This document shows, piece by piece, positions 44,543-53,287 of a stretch of DNA of 64,000 nucleotides. The DNA lies in assembly GCA_963730065.1 (NCBI GenBank), contig CAVSQL010000024.1, positions 62,001-126,000 of the forward strand, in the 5' to 3' direction. The stretch is from UBA9676 sp963730065. Its GTDB lineage: Bacteria > Actinomycetota > Actinomycetes > Streptosporangiales > Streptosporangiaceae. Every line of letters starts with the position of its first letter. Within the stretch, counting starts at the first letter, position 1. Under the pieces are notes generated by a model. It saw only the letters and a program-made list of their open reading frames with translations, was not told where the DNA came from and did no database searches. Both the position numbers and the translations under genes were made by a program.

Positions 44543-44705
44543 GCTCATCGGCAGGGACGCCGCCAGGACCGCCCGCTGGGTCGGCGATGCCGGGCCACGC
44601 TGGCAGGACAGGCCACGGCCGGCCGGAAATACGTTACCGGTTTCCGGCTGGGCCGGGTTAGTGTCTGCCGGGCAGCCCGTCGGCGGACGTGGGGAAGGGG
44701 CCAGC

Positions 44706-46532
44706 GTGGGTCATATCGACGTCGCACACGTGGGCCATGTCCTGCCCACGGGCCGGATGCTGCTCGACGACGCATCGTTCAGGATCGGGGAAGGAACGAC
44801 CGCGGCCCTGGTCGGGCCGAACGGTGCGGGCAAGACGACCCTGATCCGGATCATCGCGGGGGACCTTACCCCGCAGTCGGGCACGGTCGTCGTCAGCGGT
44901 GGTCTCGGCGTGATGAGGCAGTTCGTCGGGGGGATCCGGGGAGCCGCCTCGGCGGGGAAACAGGACGGCCGGGGGATCCGGGAGGCCGACTCCGCGGGGG
45001 AACAGATCGGCTCCGCGGGGAAAGGGGCCGGCTCCGCTGGCCAACAGGACGGAGGGGAGCCCGCTTCCCCGGGAGCGGGCGCCGCTGGCGCCGCCGAAGG
45101 TCCGACGGCGGACTCTGGCAGCGAGCCGCCCGGCCAGCCCGACACCGGCCGCGTCACCGGCGACTCTCCCGTCCGCGACCTGCTGATCTCGGTCGCACCG
45201 CCGCGGGTGCAATCCGCCGCCGCCCGGCTGGACGCCGCCGAGCTGGCGATGATGGAGCGCGACGACGAGCCGACCCAGATGCGGTACGCGGCCGCGCTGG
45301 CCGAATGGGGCGACGCGGGAGGCTACGACGCCGAGGTCACCTGGGACGCCTGCTGCATGGCCGCGCTCGGGGTCGGCTACGAGCGCTGCCGCTGGCGTGA
45401 GGTCGGCACCCTGTCCGGCGGCGAGCAGAAGCGGCTGGTGCTGGAGGCCCTGCTGCGCGGGCCGGCCGAGGTCCTGCTGCTCGACGAGCCCGACAACTAC
45501 CTCGACGTCCCCGGCAAGCGCTGGCTGGAACAGCAGCTCACGTCAACGCCCAAGACGGTGCTGCTGGTCAGCCACGACCGGGAGCTGCTCGCGAACTGCG
45601 CCGAGCGCATCGTCACCGTTGAGGACGGCAGCGTGTGGGTGCACGGCGGCGGGTTCGCGACCTACGCCCAGGCCCGCCGGGACCGGATCGAGCGCCTGGA
45701 CGAGCTGCGCCGCCGGTGGGACGAGGAGCACGAGAAGATCAAGCAGCTGGTCCGGATGTACCGGCTGAAGGCGTCCTACAACGACGCCATGGCCTCCCGG
45801 CTGCACGCGGCCGAGACGCGGCTGCGCAAGTTCGAGGAGGCCGGCCCGCCCGAGCTGCCGCCCCGGGACCAGAACGTGCGGATGCGGCTGCGCGGCGGCC
45901 GGACCGGCAAGCGCGCGGTGATCTGCGAGCAGCTGGAGCTCACCGGGCTCATGCGCCCCTTCAGCCTGGAGGTCTGGTACGGCGAGCGGGTCGCCGTGCT
46001 CGGCTCGAACGGATCCGGCAAGTCGTTCTTCCTGCGCCTGCTGGACGGGGACGACGTGCCGCACGAGGGCCGGGCCCGGCTGGGCGCCAGGGTCGTCCCG
46101 GGGTTGTTCGCGCAGACCCACGCCCGCCCGGACCTGGCCGGCCGCTGGCCGGAAGAGATCCTCATGACCGAGCACGCGATGCTGCGCAACGAGGCGATGG
46201 CGGCCCTGGCCCGGTACGAACTGCAGTACTGTGCCCGCCAGCCGTTTGGCTCTCTATCGGGTGGACAGCAGGCACGGCTGCAGATCCTGCTCCTGGAACT
46301 GGCCGGGTCGACACTCCTCCTGCTCGACGAGCCAACCGACAACCTCGACCTGGCCAGCGCGGAGGCGCTGCAGGAGGGTCTGGAGTCGTTCCAGGGCACG
46401 GTGCTGGCGGTCACGCACGACCGCTGGTTCGCGCGGTCATTTGACCGGTTCCTGGTCTTCGGCGGGGACGGGAACGTCTACGAGTCGGACGGCCCGGTCT
46501 GGGACGAGGCACGCGTTGCCCGGCCCCGGTGA
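44706..46532 (+). CDS. ABC-F family ATPase with low-complexity insertion
   Basis: 608 residues from GTG 44706, with GGGGAAGGGG upstream. There are two ABC modules without membrane spans. Module 1 has VGPNGAGKTTLIRI (about residue 37), LSGGEQKRLVLEALL (about 235) and VLLLDEPDNYLD. Module 2 has GSNGSGKSFFLRLL, LSGGQQARL and LLLLDEPTDNLDL. A charged linker (RRRWDEEHEKIKQLVRMYRL) joins them. ABC-F proteins bind ribosomes and rescue stalled or drug-bound complexes. Residues from about 76 to 154 of module 1 are an odd Gly/Ala/Gln insertion with repeated (D/G)SAG(E/K/Q)Q units. Confidence 0.9.
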   Translation: MGHIDVAHVGHVLPTGRMLLDDASFRIGEGTTAALVGPNGAGKTTLIRIIAGDLTPQSGTVVVSGGLGVMRQFVGGIRGAASAGKQDGRGIREADSAGEQIGSAGKGAGSAGQQDGGEPASPGAGAAGAAEGPTADSGSEPPGQPDTGRVTGDSPVRDLLISVAPPRVQSAAARLDAAELAMMERDDEPTQMRYAAALAEWGDAGGYDAEVTWDACCMAALGVGYERCRWREVGTLSGGEQKRLVLEALLRGPAEVLLLDEPDNYLDVPGKRWLEQQLTSTPKTVLLVSHDRELLANCAERIVTVEDGSVWVHGGGFATYAQARRDRIERLDELRRRWDEEHEKIKQLVRMYRLKASYNDAMASRLHAAETRLRKFEEAGPPELPPRDQNVRMRLRGGRTGKRAVICEQLELTGLMRPFSLEVWYGERVAVLGSNGSGKSFFLRLLDGDDVPHEGRARLGARVVPGLFAQTHARPDLAGRWPEEILMTEHAMLRNEAMAALARYELQYCARQPFGSLSGGQQARLQILLLELAGSTLLLLDEPTDNLDLASAEALQEGLESFQGTVLAVTHDRWFARSFDRFLVFGGDGNVYESDGPVWDEARVARPR

Positions 46533-46607
46533 CAGGCCCCTTGCTAGGCTGCATGGAGTTCACAGAGCCTGACTGAGGCTCGCACAGGCAACGTAAAGGT
46601 GCGCCCC

Positions 46608-46727
46608 GTGAAGAAGCTGCTACTGCTCGCCCTGGTTGGGCTCGGCGTATTTGCCGTCTGGCGGAAGGTTCAGGCCGATCGCGCCGAACTCGACTTGTGG
46701 ACGGAAGCCACCACGGGCGACGAGTGA
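46608..46727 (+). CDS. DLW-39 family protein
   Basis: 39 residues, the exact family length. Starts GTG (KKLLLLALVGLGVFAVWRK) with one membrane helix, then ADRAELDLWTEATTGDE containing the DLW signature. Function unknown. It is conserved in actinobacteria, as I recall near gyrA and the tRNA-Ile/tRNA-Ala pair. AAAGG stands upstream. Its position 0.9 kb before tRNA-Ala fits that location. Confidence 0.88.
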   Translation: MKKLLLLALVGLGVFAVWRKVQADRAELDLWTEATTGDE

Positions 46728-46767
46728 CGCTGACGCCATAGCTGCTGAAGGAATACGGGGTGGTCGG

Positions 46768-47601
46768 GTGAGCAGCACGCTGCCAGTTTCGCTGGTTTGC
46801 TGCGGCTTGCTCGGTACCACGGCGGATGATCACGGCATGCTGGAGCGGGCGTTCGCCGAGGCGTTCGCAACGCAGGGGATCGTGCCCGGGACCGCCGCCT
46901 ACGCCCATTACATGGTCGGCGTGCATCAGGCCCAGGGGCAGGCGGCCGTGGATGTGTTCCGTGGCCTGTTTCCTGAGGGCGATGGCCGGGCGGAGGCGGC
47001 GGCGCTCTCGTTCGAGCGCTCGTTCCGCACGGCCGTGGACCGCACCGGGATTTCGCCGGTGCCGGGCGCGGAGGAAGCGATCCGCGGGCTGTCCGAGTCC
47101 GGCATGCGAGTGTGCCTGATCACCAGCCTGCCCCGCCGGCTGCTCGGCCTGGCGCTGGACGCCCTCGGATGGTGGCGGCTGGCCGACCTGACGCTCTGCC
47201 CGGAGGACGTGCCGCGCGGCTGCCCTTGGCCCGACCTGATGCTCGCCGCGATGCTGCGGCTAGGTGTCGAAGATGTCCGGGCGGCCGCATTCGCGGGCAG
47301 CACCGCCAGCGAGGTCCAGTGCGCGAAGCGGGCCGGGGCCGGCGTCGTCGCCGGGGTGCTCACCGGCGGGCACACCGGCGACCGGCTGCGCACCGCAGGC
47401 GCCACCCATCTGATCGACGGGATAGCTCAGCTCCCGGGGTTGGTGGGGAGCAGCACCGCCCGGCCCATTGGGCCAGCGGCCGGTTCCCCAGCCGCTGCCT
47501 CCGGCGAGCCTGCCGTGCCACCTCCCGCTCCGGCGTCCGCCGCGTCCACTGCCGTCGCTAGGCCGCAGGTACCCTTAGAGCGCCGTAACTCGGGGCTATA
47601 G
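46768..47601 (+). CDS. HAD-fold protein lacking catalytic aspartates
   Basis: 277 residues from GTG 46768. The fold of phosphonatase-like HADs is recognisable: SLVCCGLLGTTADDHG at motif I, VCLITSLPRRLLGLALDALG at motif II, RGCPWPDLMLAAMLRLGV at motif III and AAFAGSTASEVQCAKRAGAG at motif IV. The nucleophile Asp of motif I reads Gly, and the metal-binding Asp of motif IV (GD) reads GS. It is therefore probably a binding protein, not a phosphatase. The Ala/Pro-rich tail runs 10 bases into tRNA-Ala, whose TATAG supplies the stop. Confidence 0.75.
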   Translation: MSSTLPVSLVCCGLLGTTADDHGMLERAFAEAFATQGIVPGTAAYAHYMVGVHQAQGQAAVDVFRGLFPEGDGRAEAAALSFERSFRTAVDRTGISPVPGAEEAIRGLSESGMRVCLITSLPRRLLGLALDALGWWRLADLTLCPEDVPRGCPWPDLMLAAMLRLGVEDVRAAAFAGSTASEVQCAKRAGAGVVAGVLTGGHTGDRLRTAGATHLIDGIAQLPGLVGSSTARPIGPAAGSPAAASGEPAVPPPAPASAASTAVARPQVPLERRNSGL

Positions 47602-47664
47602 CTCAGCTGGAAGAGCACCTGCTTTGCAAGCAGGGGGTCAGGGGTTCGAGTCCCCTTAGCTCCA
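47592..47664 (+). tRNA. tRNA-Ala (anticodon TGC)
   Basis: 73 bases. The acceptor GGGGCTA pairs with TAGCTCC (one G-T pair), the D-arm is GCTCAGCTGGAAGAGC, and the anticodon arm is CCTGC-TTTGCAA-GCAGG with TGC at 34-36. The T-arm is AGGGG-TTCGAGT-CCCCT and the discriminator is A. CCA is not encoded in full. The 3' half serves as an integration site: copies lie at 51036 and 52818, and the last 12 bases are duplicated in tandem. Confidence 0.95.
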
Positions 47665-47677
47665 CCCTTAGCTCCAC
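47654..47677 (+). repeat. Tandem duplication of the tRNA-Ala 3' end
   Basis: CCTTAGCTCCAC occurs at 47654-47665 (end of the tRNA) and again at 47666-47677. It restores an acceptor-like end immediately downstream, as happens when an element inserts and leaves at a tRNA 3' end. Confidence 0.85.
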
Positions 47678-47865
47678 CTGGGAAACGATCCGGGTTAGAT
47701 CTTGAACCAAGTCGATATGGCTCACACCATGACTTCGATCTGGAATGAGCTGCAAGCCCTGAGCCCCGGCCCCAGGCCGTCGAGTTCCACGCCAGCGATG
47801 TGGCGCAGCTGGCGGCGACATGGCCCGAGAGGGCGGGTGACTCAAGCATCTAAGGCGGCTCCGCC

Positions 47866-48186
47866 TTAATGGGCTGCCTGGTAGTCGGCAACGACCGACG
47901 CAGGGATGCGCCCACGCTCGCTGACCTTGATGCCCTGTTGCTTCGCCCACTGCCGCACATCAGAGGAGTGGCCGCGGTCACGTGCGGGACGAGCTGGACG
48001 GGCGCGGCCGCGGGAGACTCGCCGGCCATGCTCGATGTAGGGAGCAACGGTCTGGCGGAACTGCGCAGCGTTGAGCTTGTTGAGATCGATCTCCAGCGAT
48101 GACCCATCGAGGCCGAAGGCGATGGTCTCATGCGCTTCGCCACCGTCGATGTCGTCGGTGATCACAACCTGAATCTGCTTGGCCAT
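47866..48186 (-). CDS. lsr2: Lsr2 nucleoid-associated protein
   Basis: 106 residues. The N-terminal dimerisation part is AKQIQVVITDDIDGGEAHET and LEIDLNKLNAAQFRQTVAPY. The C-terminal DNA-binding part ends SSDVRQWAKQQGIKVSERGR and IPASVVADYQAAH, with the RGR AT-hook-like tripeptide. Lsr2 bridges and silences AT-rich, often foreign DNA. This copy lies just inside the tRNA-Ala island, so it is probably an island-borne paralogue rather than the core gene. Confidence 0.92.
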   Translation of the reverse strand: MAKQIQVVITDDIDGGEAHETIAFGLDGSSLEIDLNKLNAAQFRQTVAPYIEHGRRVSRGRARPARPARDRGHSSDVRQWAKQQGIKVSERGRIPASVVADYQAAH

Positions 48187-48388
48187 CGCGCCCTCCTAGG
48201 CATCGGCCCCGTACTGACTGGCAAGTCGCGTCGCTACCCTGACCGCGATTAGCTAATCATGAATGCTCCCCACCTCGGACGGCCCACCAGCCCGGCGCCG
48301 CCGGCAGCCTGCGCCCGCTCAAGCCGCCCGAGGTGAGGCAGTGCCGCGCCGGGTGCGTGGCCTCGACGGGCAGATCCGCCGGACGGGC

Positions 48389-48432
48389 TGACAACATCAG
48401 GTGACAACAGCGTGCAGCAATAGGTGCAGCAA
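48389..48432 (+). repeat. TGACAACA / TGCAGCAA repeats (arm-site-like)
   Basis: TGACAACA at 48389 and 48402, and GTGCAGCAA at 48412 and 48424, give four related units spaced 10-13 bases apart. The first pair nearly repeats 1996-2018 (TGACAACA.CAGGTGACAACA). They are candidate integrase arm sites for the tRNA-Ala island. Confidence 0.45.
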
Positions 48433-48725
48433 CCAGAACGCCTGCTGCCGATTGCCCGCAACCGCTACAGCCCTCATCAGCAGCTCAAGAGACCTTCAGC
48501 GACCGCCCCGCCACTAGCTACGGATCAGATGGTCGCTGGCTGGTCAGCGCGGGATAGACGCGGGATGAGCGCGCCGCCTACCGCGGTAGCCACCGCATCT
48601 GCGCTGGTCAGGGGTTGTGCACTGGTCAAAGCAGTGATGGCCTGATGCGATGAAGAAGCGGGCCTCCGCTTCTGGCGGATGCTGGAAGTTGCATGCATCC
48701 GTCTCCACCAGACAGGGAGGCCCTT

Positions 48726-49772
48726 ATGTCCGAAGCCTATGACGGCCGGGAGGTCGCCGGAATGGACCTGCACCGGCGCCGCAGCGTGCTGGTGCGGATG
48801 ACGCCAGATGGCCAGAAGCTGGAGACCGTGCGGATCACCAACAGCCCCGCGGAGCTGCGCCGGGTGATCGCCCGGGCGGGGAAGCGCCCCCGGGTGGTGC
48901 TTGAGGCGACGTATGGGTGGTACTGGGCGGCGGACACGCTGGCCGCGGCCGGTGCGGAGGTGCACCTGGCCCACCCGCTGGGGGTGAAAGGGTTTGCCTA
49001 CCGGCGGGTCAAGAACGACGAGAAAGACGCCGCGGACCTGGCCGACTTGCTGCGGATGGGGCGGCTGCCCGAGGCGTGGATCGCCCCGGCGGAGATCCGC
49101 GAGCTGCGTGAGCTGACCCGCTACCGGATCAAGCTGGTCCGGCTGCGCACCAGCTGCAAAGACCAGGTTCACGCCATTTTGGCCAAGCTCGGTGTCCCGG
49201 TCACCTGCACCGACATCTTCGGCGTGTGGGGGAACACCTGGCTGGATGGCCTGGAGCTGGGCCAGCCGTATGCGGGGAAGATGGCTTCGCTGCGCACGCT
49301 CGCCGGCCAGCTGACCGCCGAGATCACCATGCTCGAGGCGGCCATCGCCGACCTGCTGGCCCACCACGACGGCTACCACGCCATCCGGGCCCTGCCGGGC
49401 ATCGGGCCGGTGCTGGGCGCGGTGCTCGTGGCCGAGATCGGCGACATCACCCGGTTCGCCACCCCGGCCCGGCTGTGCTCATGGGCCGGGCTGACCCCCC
49501 GGCACCGCGAATCCGATACCAAGGTCAGCCGCGGGCACATCACCAAACAAGGGTCACCGATCGTGCGGTGGGCGCTGGTGGAGGCCATCCAGCACGTGCC
49601 CGCCGGGCACCCGCTGCGCCAGCGCAAGGAGGACATCCTCGCCCGCCGCGGCGACCAGGCCAAGAACATCGCCAAGGTCGCCGCGGCCCGCCAGCTGCTC
49701 ACCTGGGTCTTCTACGCGATGCGCGACGGCCAGGTACGCGCCCTGGCCACCAGCTCGCCGAAGGCGGCGTGA
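48726..49772 (+). mobile_element. IS110-family transposase (bridge-recombinase type)
   Basis: 348 residues from ATG 48726 (GGGAGG upstream). N-terminal RuvC-like DEDD set: GMDLHRRRSVLV, VVLEATYGWYW, KNDEKDAADLADLLRMG. C-terminal Tnp20 part: LPGIGPVLGAVLVAEIGD, LCSWAGLTPRH and the Ser of TKQGSPIVRWAL. It looks intact. IS110 enzymes use a structured RNA from the non-coding end next to the gene to pair donor and target. The ends of the element are not delimited. It sits inside the tRNA-Ala island. Confidence 0.92.
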
Positions 49773-50460
49773 GCAGGCCCGGACGCGGGCAGCGCGTGAT
49801 CGCTGGTTTTACTGGCCCCCGCCACTGGCGGGCGGCCGCCTGGTCTGATTGATCCCGCTGCCCGCACGCGCACCCGCCCCATGCCCCCGCGGCCGCCAGC
49901 CGCGGGCACCCCCGAAGGGATGAACGCAGCCGCGCGCCTGCCAAGGACACGACCTGCACACGGGGCCGCGCCACCCCCACATACCCGATAGCCGTTCCCG
50001 GCCTCACCCAGCGTGAGCCGGGAGAAGGACCGGCCTCAAGGTCGTTCGTCCAGCCGGGCGCTCCACCTTGACCCCGGCCCTCCTCCCGGCATGCCCAAAC
50101 CCGGCCCGGAAACGCCCAAAAACGGACACACCAGCCCCTTGACCCCGGCCCGCTTCTTCAGGGATGTAAAACCGTCGGCTATGCCCACGTTGGGGTTCGA
50201 ACCCAGCACCTGAGTGACTTTCCATGATCAATTCGCGCTGCGGGGATGTTCAGGGGGCCCTGGACGTACAGGCCGTAACACTGATCTCGAACCGAACCGC
50301 GTGAACATCTCACGTAGACTCGAAGACACCCACTCCGAGTCACCAGAGGCCCGCCCGGAGGTACGAACGAGGCCCAGGGTCTGCGACTCGCAGGGACTCG
50401 CATGATCGTACTCAGCTCATGCGGTCAGCGGCGGGCGGTACCGCAGGGGAAGAAGAGATC
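49773..50460. other. 3' flank of the IS110 element, with 14-bp direct repeats
   Basis: No gene is seen in 690 bases. CTTGACCCCGGCCC occurs at 50067-50080 and at 50138-50151. A GGGTTCGAACCC palindrome lies at about 50193. Parts of this stretch probably belong to the element's right end. Confidence 0.5.
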
Positions 50461-50814
50461 ATGACCGCGATCAGGGCAGTGCACGTCGCGCCTCGCCAGC
50501 GTGCCTCATCACAGAATGGCTTGCCTGAGCCTGTGCCCTATGTGTACGGCCAGCAGACCCGCCGTAATACTTATGCCGCACGTATAGCCCAGCGAAATGT
50601 CCAGGGATGGCAGCCACCTGCCGCTTTGCCCGGGCCGAAGGTCACCCGGCCGCAGGCTCCGACAGGAACTGCCGCGCAGGTTAACCTCGTCCGCTCGCCC
50701 AGCAGCTGGGCTGAGATTCTCACGGTTACTTACGGAGAGCTTCACCGGGCTGACCTGGAACGGCGTCGGTCCGGGCGAGGCGCGGCAACGCCTCCTCAGA
50801 ACAGCCCGCGTTGA
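50461..50814 (+). CDS. Hypothetical island protein
   Basis: 117 residues from ATG 50461, with GGGGAAGAAGAG upstream. Basic and disordered for most of its length (VYGQQTRRNTYAARIAQRNV, LPGPKVTRPQAPTGTAAQVN), with a C-terminal helical motif SWAEILTVTYGELHRADLER. No family is recognised. Likely cargo of the tRNA-Ala island. It may be a mobile-element accessory protein. Confidence 0.5.
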   Translation: MTAIRAVHVAPRQRASSQNGLPEPVPYVYGQQTRRNTYAARIAQRNVQGWQPPAALPGPKVTRPQAPTGTAAQVNLVRSPSSWAEILTVTYGELHRADLERRRSGRGAATPPQNSPR

Positions 50815-51035
50815 CGGCAACCGTGACGGCAACGTGGACCACCCCGAGCGCCCCTGTGGCGACCTAGTCGGACACGCTGCGTTGATCTCGGATCAGAAGG
50901 TCAACTGCCCGCATGACGCACCCCGCAGGTACAGCACGGAAGTACAGCAGCCCTACCGACGGCAGACCCCCTCAAATAACCATTACCGGCCTAACGACCT
51001 GCCCTGATACCCCTCACCGACCACGCCGCCAGTAG

Positions 51036-51079
51036 TTTGCAAGCAGGGGGTCAGGGGTTCGAGTCCCCCTAGCTCCACC
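51036..51079 (+). repeat. tRNA-Ala 3'-half copy (att-type), copy 2
   Basis: From TTTGCAAGCAGGGGGTCAGG through the T-arm to TAGCTCCACC, 44 bases matching tRNA-Ala with one change (CCCCCT for CCCCTT). No 5' half is present. It is followed by CACCCAGGTCAGGCC and a GC-rich hairpin. Confidence 0.9.
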
Positions 51080-51243
51080 TCCGGCGCACCCAGGTCAGGC
51101 CTCTCCCGGCTCCGGAAGGGGCCTTCCTGCTAACAGCGGTTCTACCCGGTGGCCGCTATCGCGCGTGCAGATATGACCGTCCACCGGATGCGCCCACCAT
51201 GAGAAAGTATGAATTTGGCTTCGGGAGAAGCGGCCGAGCGCTG

Positions 51244-51642
51244 TTAAGATGCCCCAGCGGCGGTAAATCGAGAGCCGCGGGGGCGCTTGCCGGACGGACG
51301 TTGCCCGGGATTGCGCTTGCCGGGCTCGACGCCTGGCGGCGGCGAACCCCGCGGGGGATCGGGCTCATCGGGGCCAAGGTAGGTCCAGAAACCGGTCTCA
51401 AAGTCCAATACGCACACTGTGTAACTACCGTCCAGTACCACGCCTTCGATTTGCTGGCGCGCCTGAGGAAGCTGGTCGTTGGTGTCGGAATCGTGAACAG
51501 TGACGCGGTACACCGCCCAGCCAACGAGCGGGCAGGTGAAGTGGTCGGTAAGGTCTTGGGGATCGACATAGAGCGCCCGCCAGCCCGGCTGGGCTGCCGA
51601 AAAACTGAGGGGCTCGTATACGTCATGGGCAAAATCCGACAT
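51244..51642 (-). CDS. Hypothetical protein (island orphan)
   Basis: 132 residues with GGGAGGCTACC before the ATG. An ordered N-terminal two thirds (DVYEPLSFSAAQPGWRALYV, TCPLVGWAVYRVTVHDSD, VVLDGSYTVCVLDFETGFWT) looks like a small beta-rich domain. A basic disordered tail follows (PGKRNPGQRPSGKRPRGSRF). Not recognised. It is on the same strand as the next orphan and between two tRNA-Ala copies. Confidence 0.65.
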   Translation of the reverse strand: MSDFAHDVYEPLSFSAAQPGWRALYVDPQDLTDHFTCPLVGWAVYRVTVHDSDTNDQLPQARQQIEGVVLDGSYTVCVLDFETGFWTYLGPDEPDPPRGSPPPGVEPGKRNPGQRPSGKRPRGSRFTAAGAS

Positions 51643-51798
51643 GGTAGCCTCCCGGCTGCTTTGTCCACATGGGTGTAGATCTGCGAGGTGTTCGAGATAT
51701 GCGCGTAGCCGAGGATGATCTGCGTATCGCGTGCTGGCGCTCCGAGGTCTTAAGCAGTGAGGTAGTAGTGTCGGGAGCCACGACGGTTCGATTCGCAG

Positions 51799-52194
51799 TC
51801 ATGGCTCTACTGGTGCGGGGAACCCTTCCGTGGCCAGGTTGAAAAATCCAAGCGTGGACACGCCCACATCAGTACCGCAGTACACGTGAGATCGCCGGTC
51901 ATCATGGAGAATCGCCAAGTAAGTCTCGAATTCATCCAGCGGGACAGTGGCAAATACCGTGGCCTTGTTGGCGGACTCCTCAATATGGCCGATTTGGCCG
52001 CCACCCCCGCCGGGCGGCTTACCGAAGGTGACCTGCACCTCTTTAACGGGCTTGTTATGTGACGTGGGTGTGCCACCTTGTACGTGCAAGGTTAGCTGCG
52101 CCATAGTCGCTGCATGGCCGTTGTCGTCGAACGACCTCTCCCGGGACGCCTCGTAGCTAGTAATGGGAAGTTTCATGTGATGGAAAGCGGTCAT
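51799..52194 (-). CDS. Hypothetical protein (island orphan)
   Basis: 131 residues with GGGGGAGAT before ATG 52194. It reads AQLTLHVQGGTPTSHNKPVK, PLDEFETYLAILHDDRRSHV and TDVGVSTLGFFNLATEGFPA. The sequence is beta-rich, and no motif is known to me. It lies 156 bases upstream of the other orphan on the same strand, so the two may form an operon. Their weak GC bias compared with the cox genes fits recent arrival. Confidence 0.65.
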   Translation of the reverse strand: MTAFHHMKLPITSYEASRERSFDDNGHAATMAQLTLHVQGGTPTSHNKPVKEVQVTFGKPPGGGGGQIGHIEESANKATVFATVPLDEFETYLAILHDDRRSHVYCGTDVGVSTLGFFNLATEGFPAPVEP

Positions 52195-52817
52195 ATCTCC
52201 CCCTTTGTCCAAAGGACAAGTGCTGGGTGCCGTGGACGACATCGGTCAAGAGATGCGGCACAGCGGTCGGTCCCGGCCCGGATTCAACGGGATCCAGAGT
52301 CGGCTCCGGCATCAGCTTGCCCGGCCGGGATCCGGTCGGTGGGCGGCGGCGATGGTGACGGCGGCCTGGGCGACTGGTTACGCGAGCTGAGGTACTTCGC
52401 GCCGAGCACCACCGGATCACTGCGCCGGCGCCTGCGAGTACCCCTAGGCATCTGGTTACTCCCCCCGAGCCGTCCTGAGAACAGCCTCCTTGCGATCTGG
52501 TTCCGTAGCGCGGCAGACCGCTCAGTCCGGGGCTGCACGCAGGGCATTTTGCGCCCTCTTTACCCGATGCCCACAGTCCGCGGAGGTGAAACTTTGTACC
52601 TGAGATGTTGCGGTTAGCGAAAGCAGCGGCCGATCAGCGTCAGCCCAACGCCGACTGAACATGCGGTAGCTGAGTTTGCCTGGCTGGCTGGAGGTTGGCT
52701 TCCGTGGGCCGCGATGACACCCAAATCCGACACCAACGGGCCTGGGCGTTGCTGTAGTCACATGGACGCTGGGAGCGCTTCGTGCCAGGCCATGGACGGT
52801 GCTGGACATCTTGTCCA
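52195..52817. other. Gene-free stretch before the third tRNA-Ala copy
   Basis: About 620 bases with no supportable gene. Long open minus-strand frames here include the antisense of the tRNA copy (a GLEPLTPC-type peptide) and are artefacts. Confidence 0.5.
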
Positions 52818-52864
52818 TGCTTTGCAAGCAGGGGGTCAGGGGTTCGAGTCCCCTTAGCTCCACC
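52818..52864 (+). repeat. tRNA-Ala 3'-half copy (att-type), copy 3
   Basis: 47 bases identical to the 3' end of tRNA-Ala at 47618-47664 plus ACC, from TGCTTTGCAAGCAGG to TAGCTCCACC, then A. Perfect identity marks this as the likely far end of the most recent insertion at tRNA-Ala, about 5.2 kb long. Confidence 0.92.
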
Positions 52865-53287
52865 AGGCGAAACGCTGTGGCCACCGACCTGGCGGGCAAC
52901 CTCGAGCCCCAGACTGGTACGCCGCCACGGAACATCAGTGGGCCTGCCCCGAGTGTCTGAGCGCGGCTCGACGTGACTGGCTCAGGAGTACGATCACAGC
53001 GTTACGTCTACCGTCCTAAGTCGATTGCCGACTACAGTGTGCATGGCTCACTACAAGCGCCCACGCGCATGGGGCCGATGGTGACGCCACAGAACCTCAG
53101 GTTTTGGACAGCCAGGGCTGCCCGTCCGCTCTTTGATCTGGCGGCCGAGTGCTACCCGGACGAGCATCGCAACTTGAACTCGACGAGGTCCAAGAACTTT
53201 CATGCTGGGCAATACATGGCATCCGACCACGCGACATGTCCGCCTGCGTTGACGACGATGGAGTCATCAGGAAGGAGAACCGAGCCG

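Noticed and set aside
48424..48645. 73-residue plus-strand ORF before the IS110 gene
   Set aside because: Low-complexity composition, no ribosome site, and location in the presumed non-coding end of the element.
50190..50210. GGGTTCGAACCC as a tRNA T-arm
   Set aside because: It is a symmetrical palindrome with no acceptor or anticodon part on either strand, and lies in the IS110 flank.
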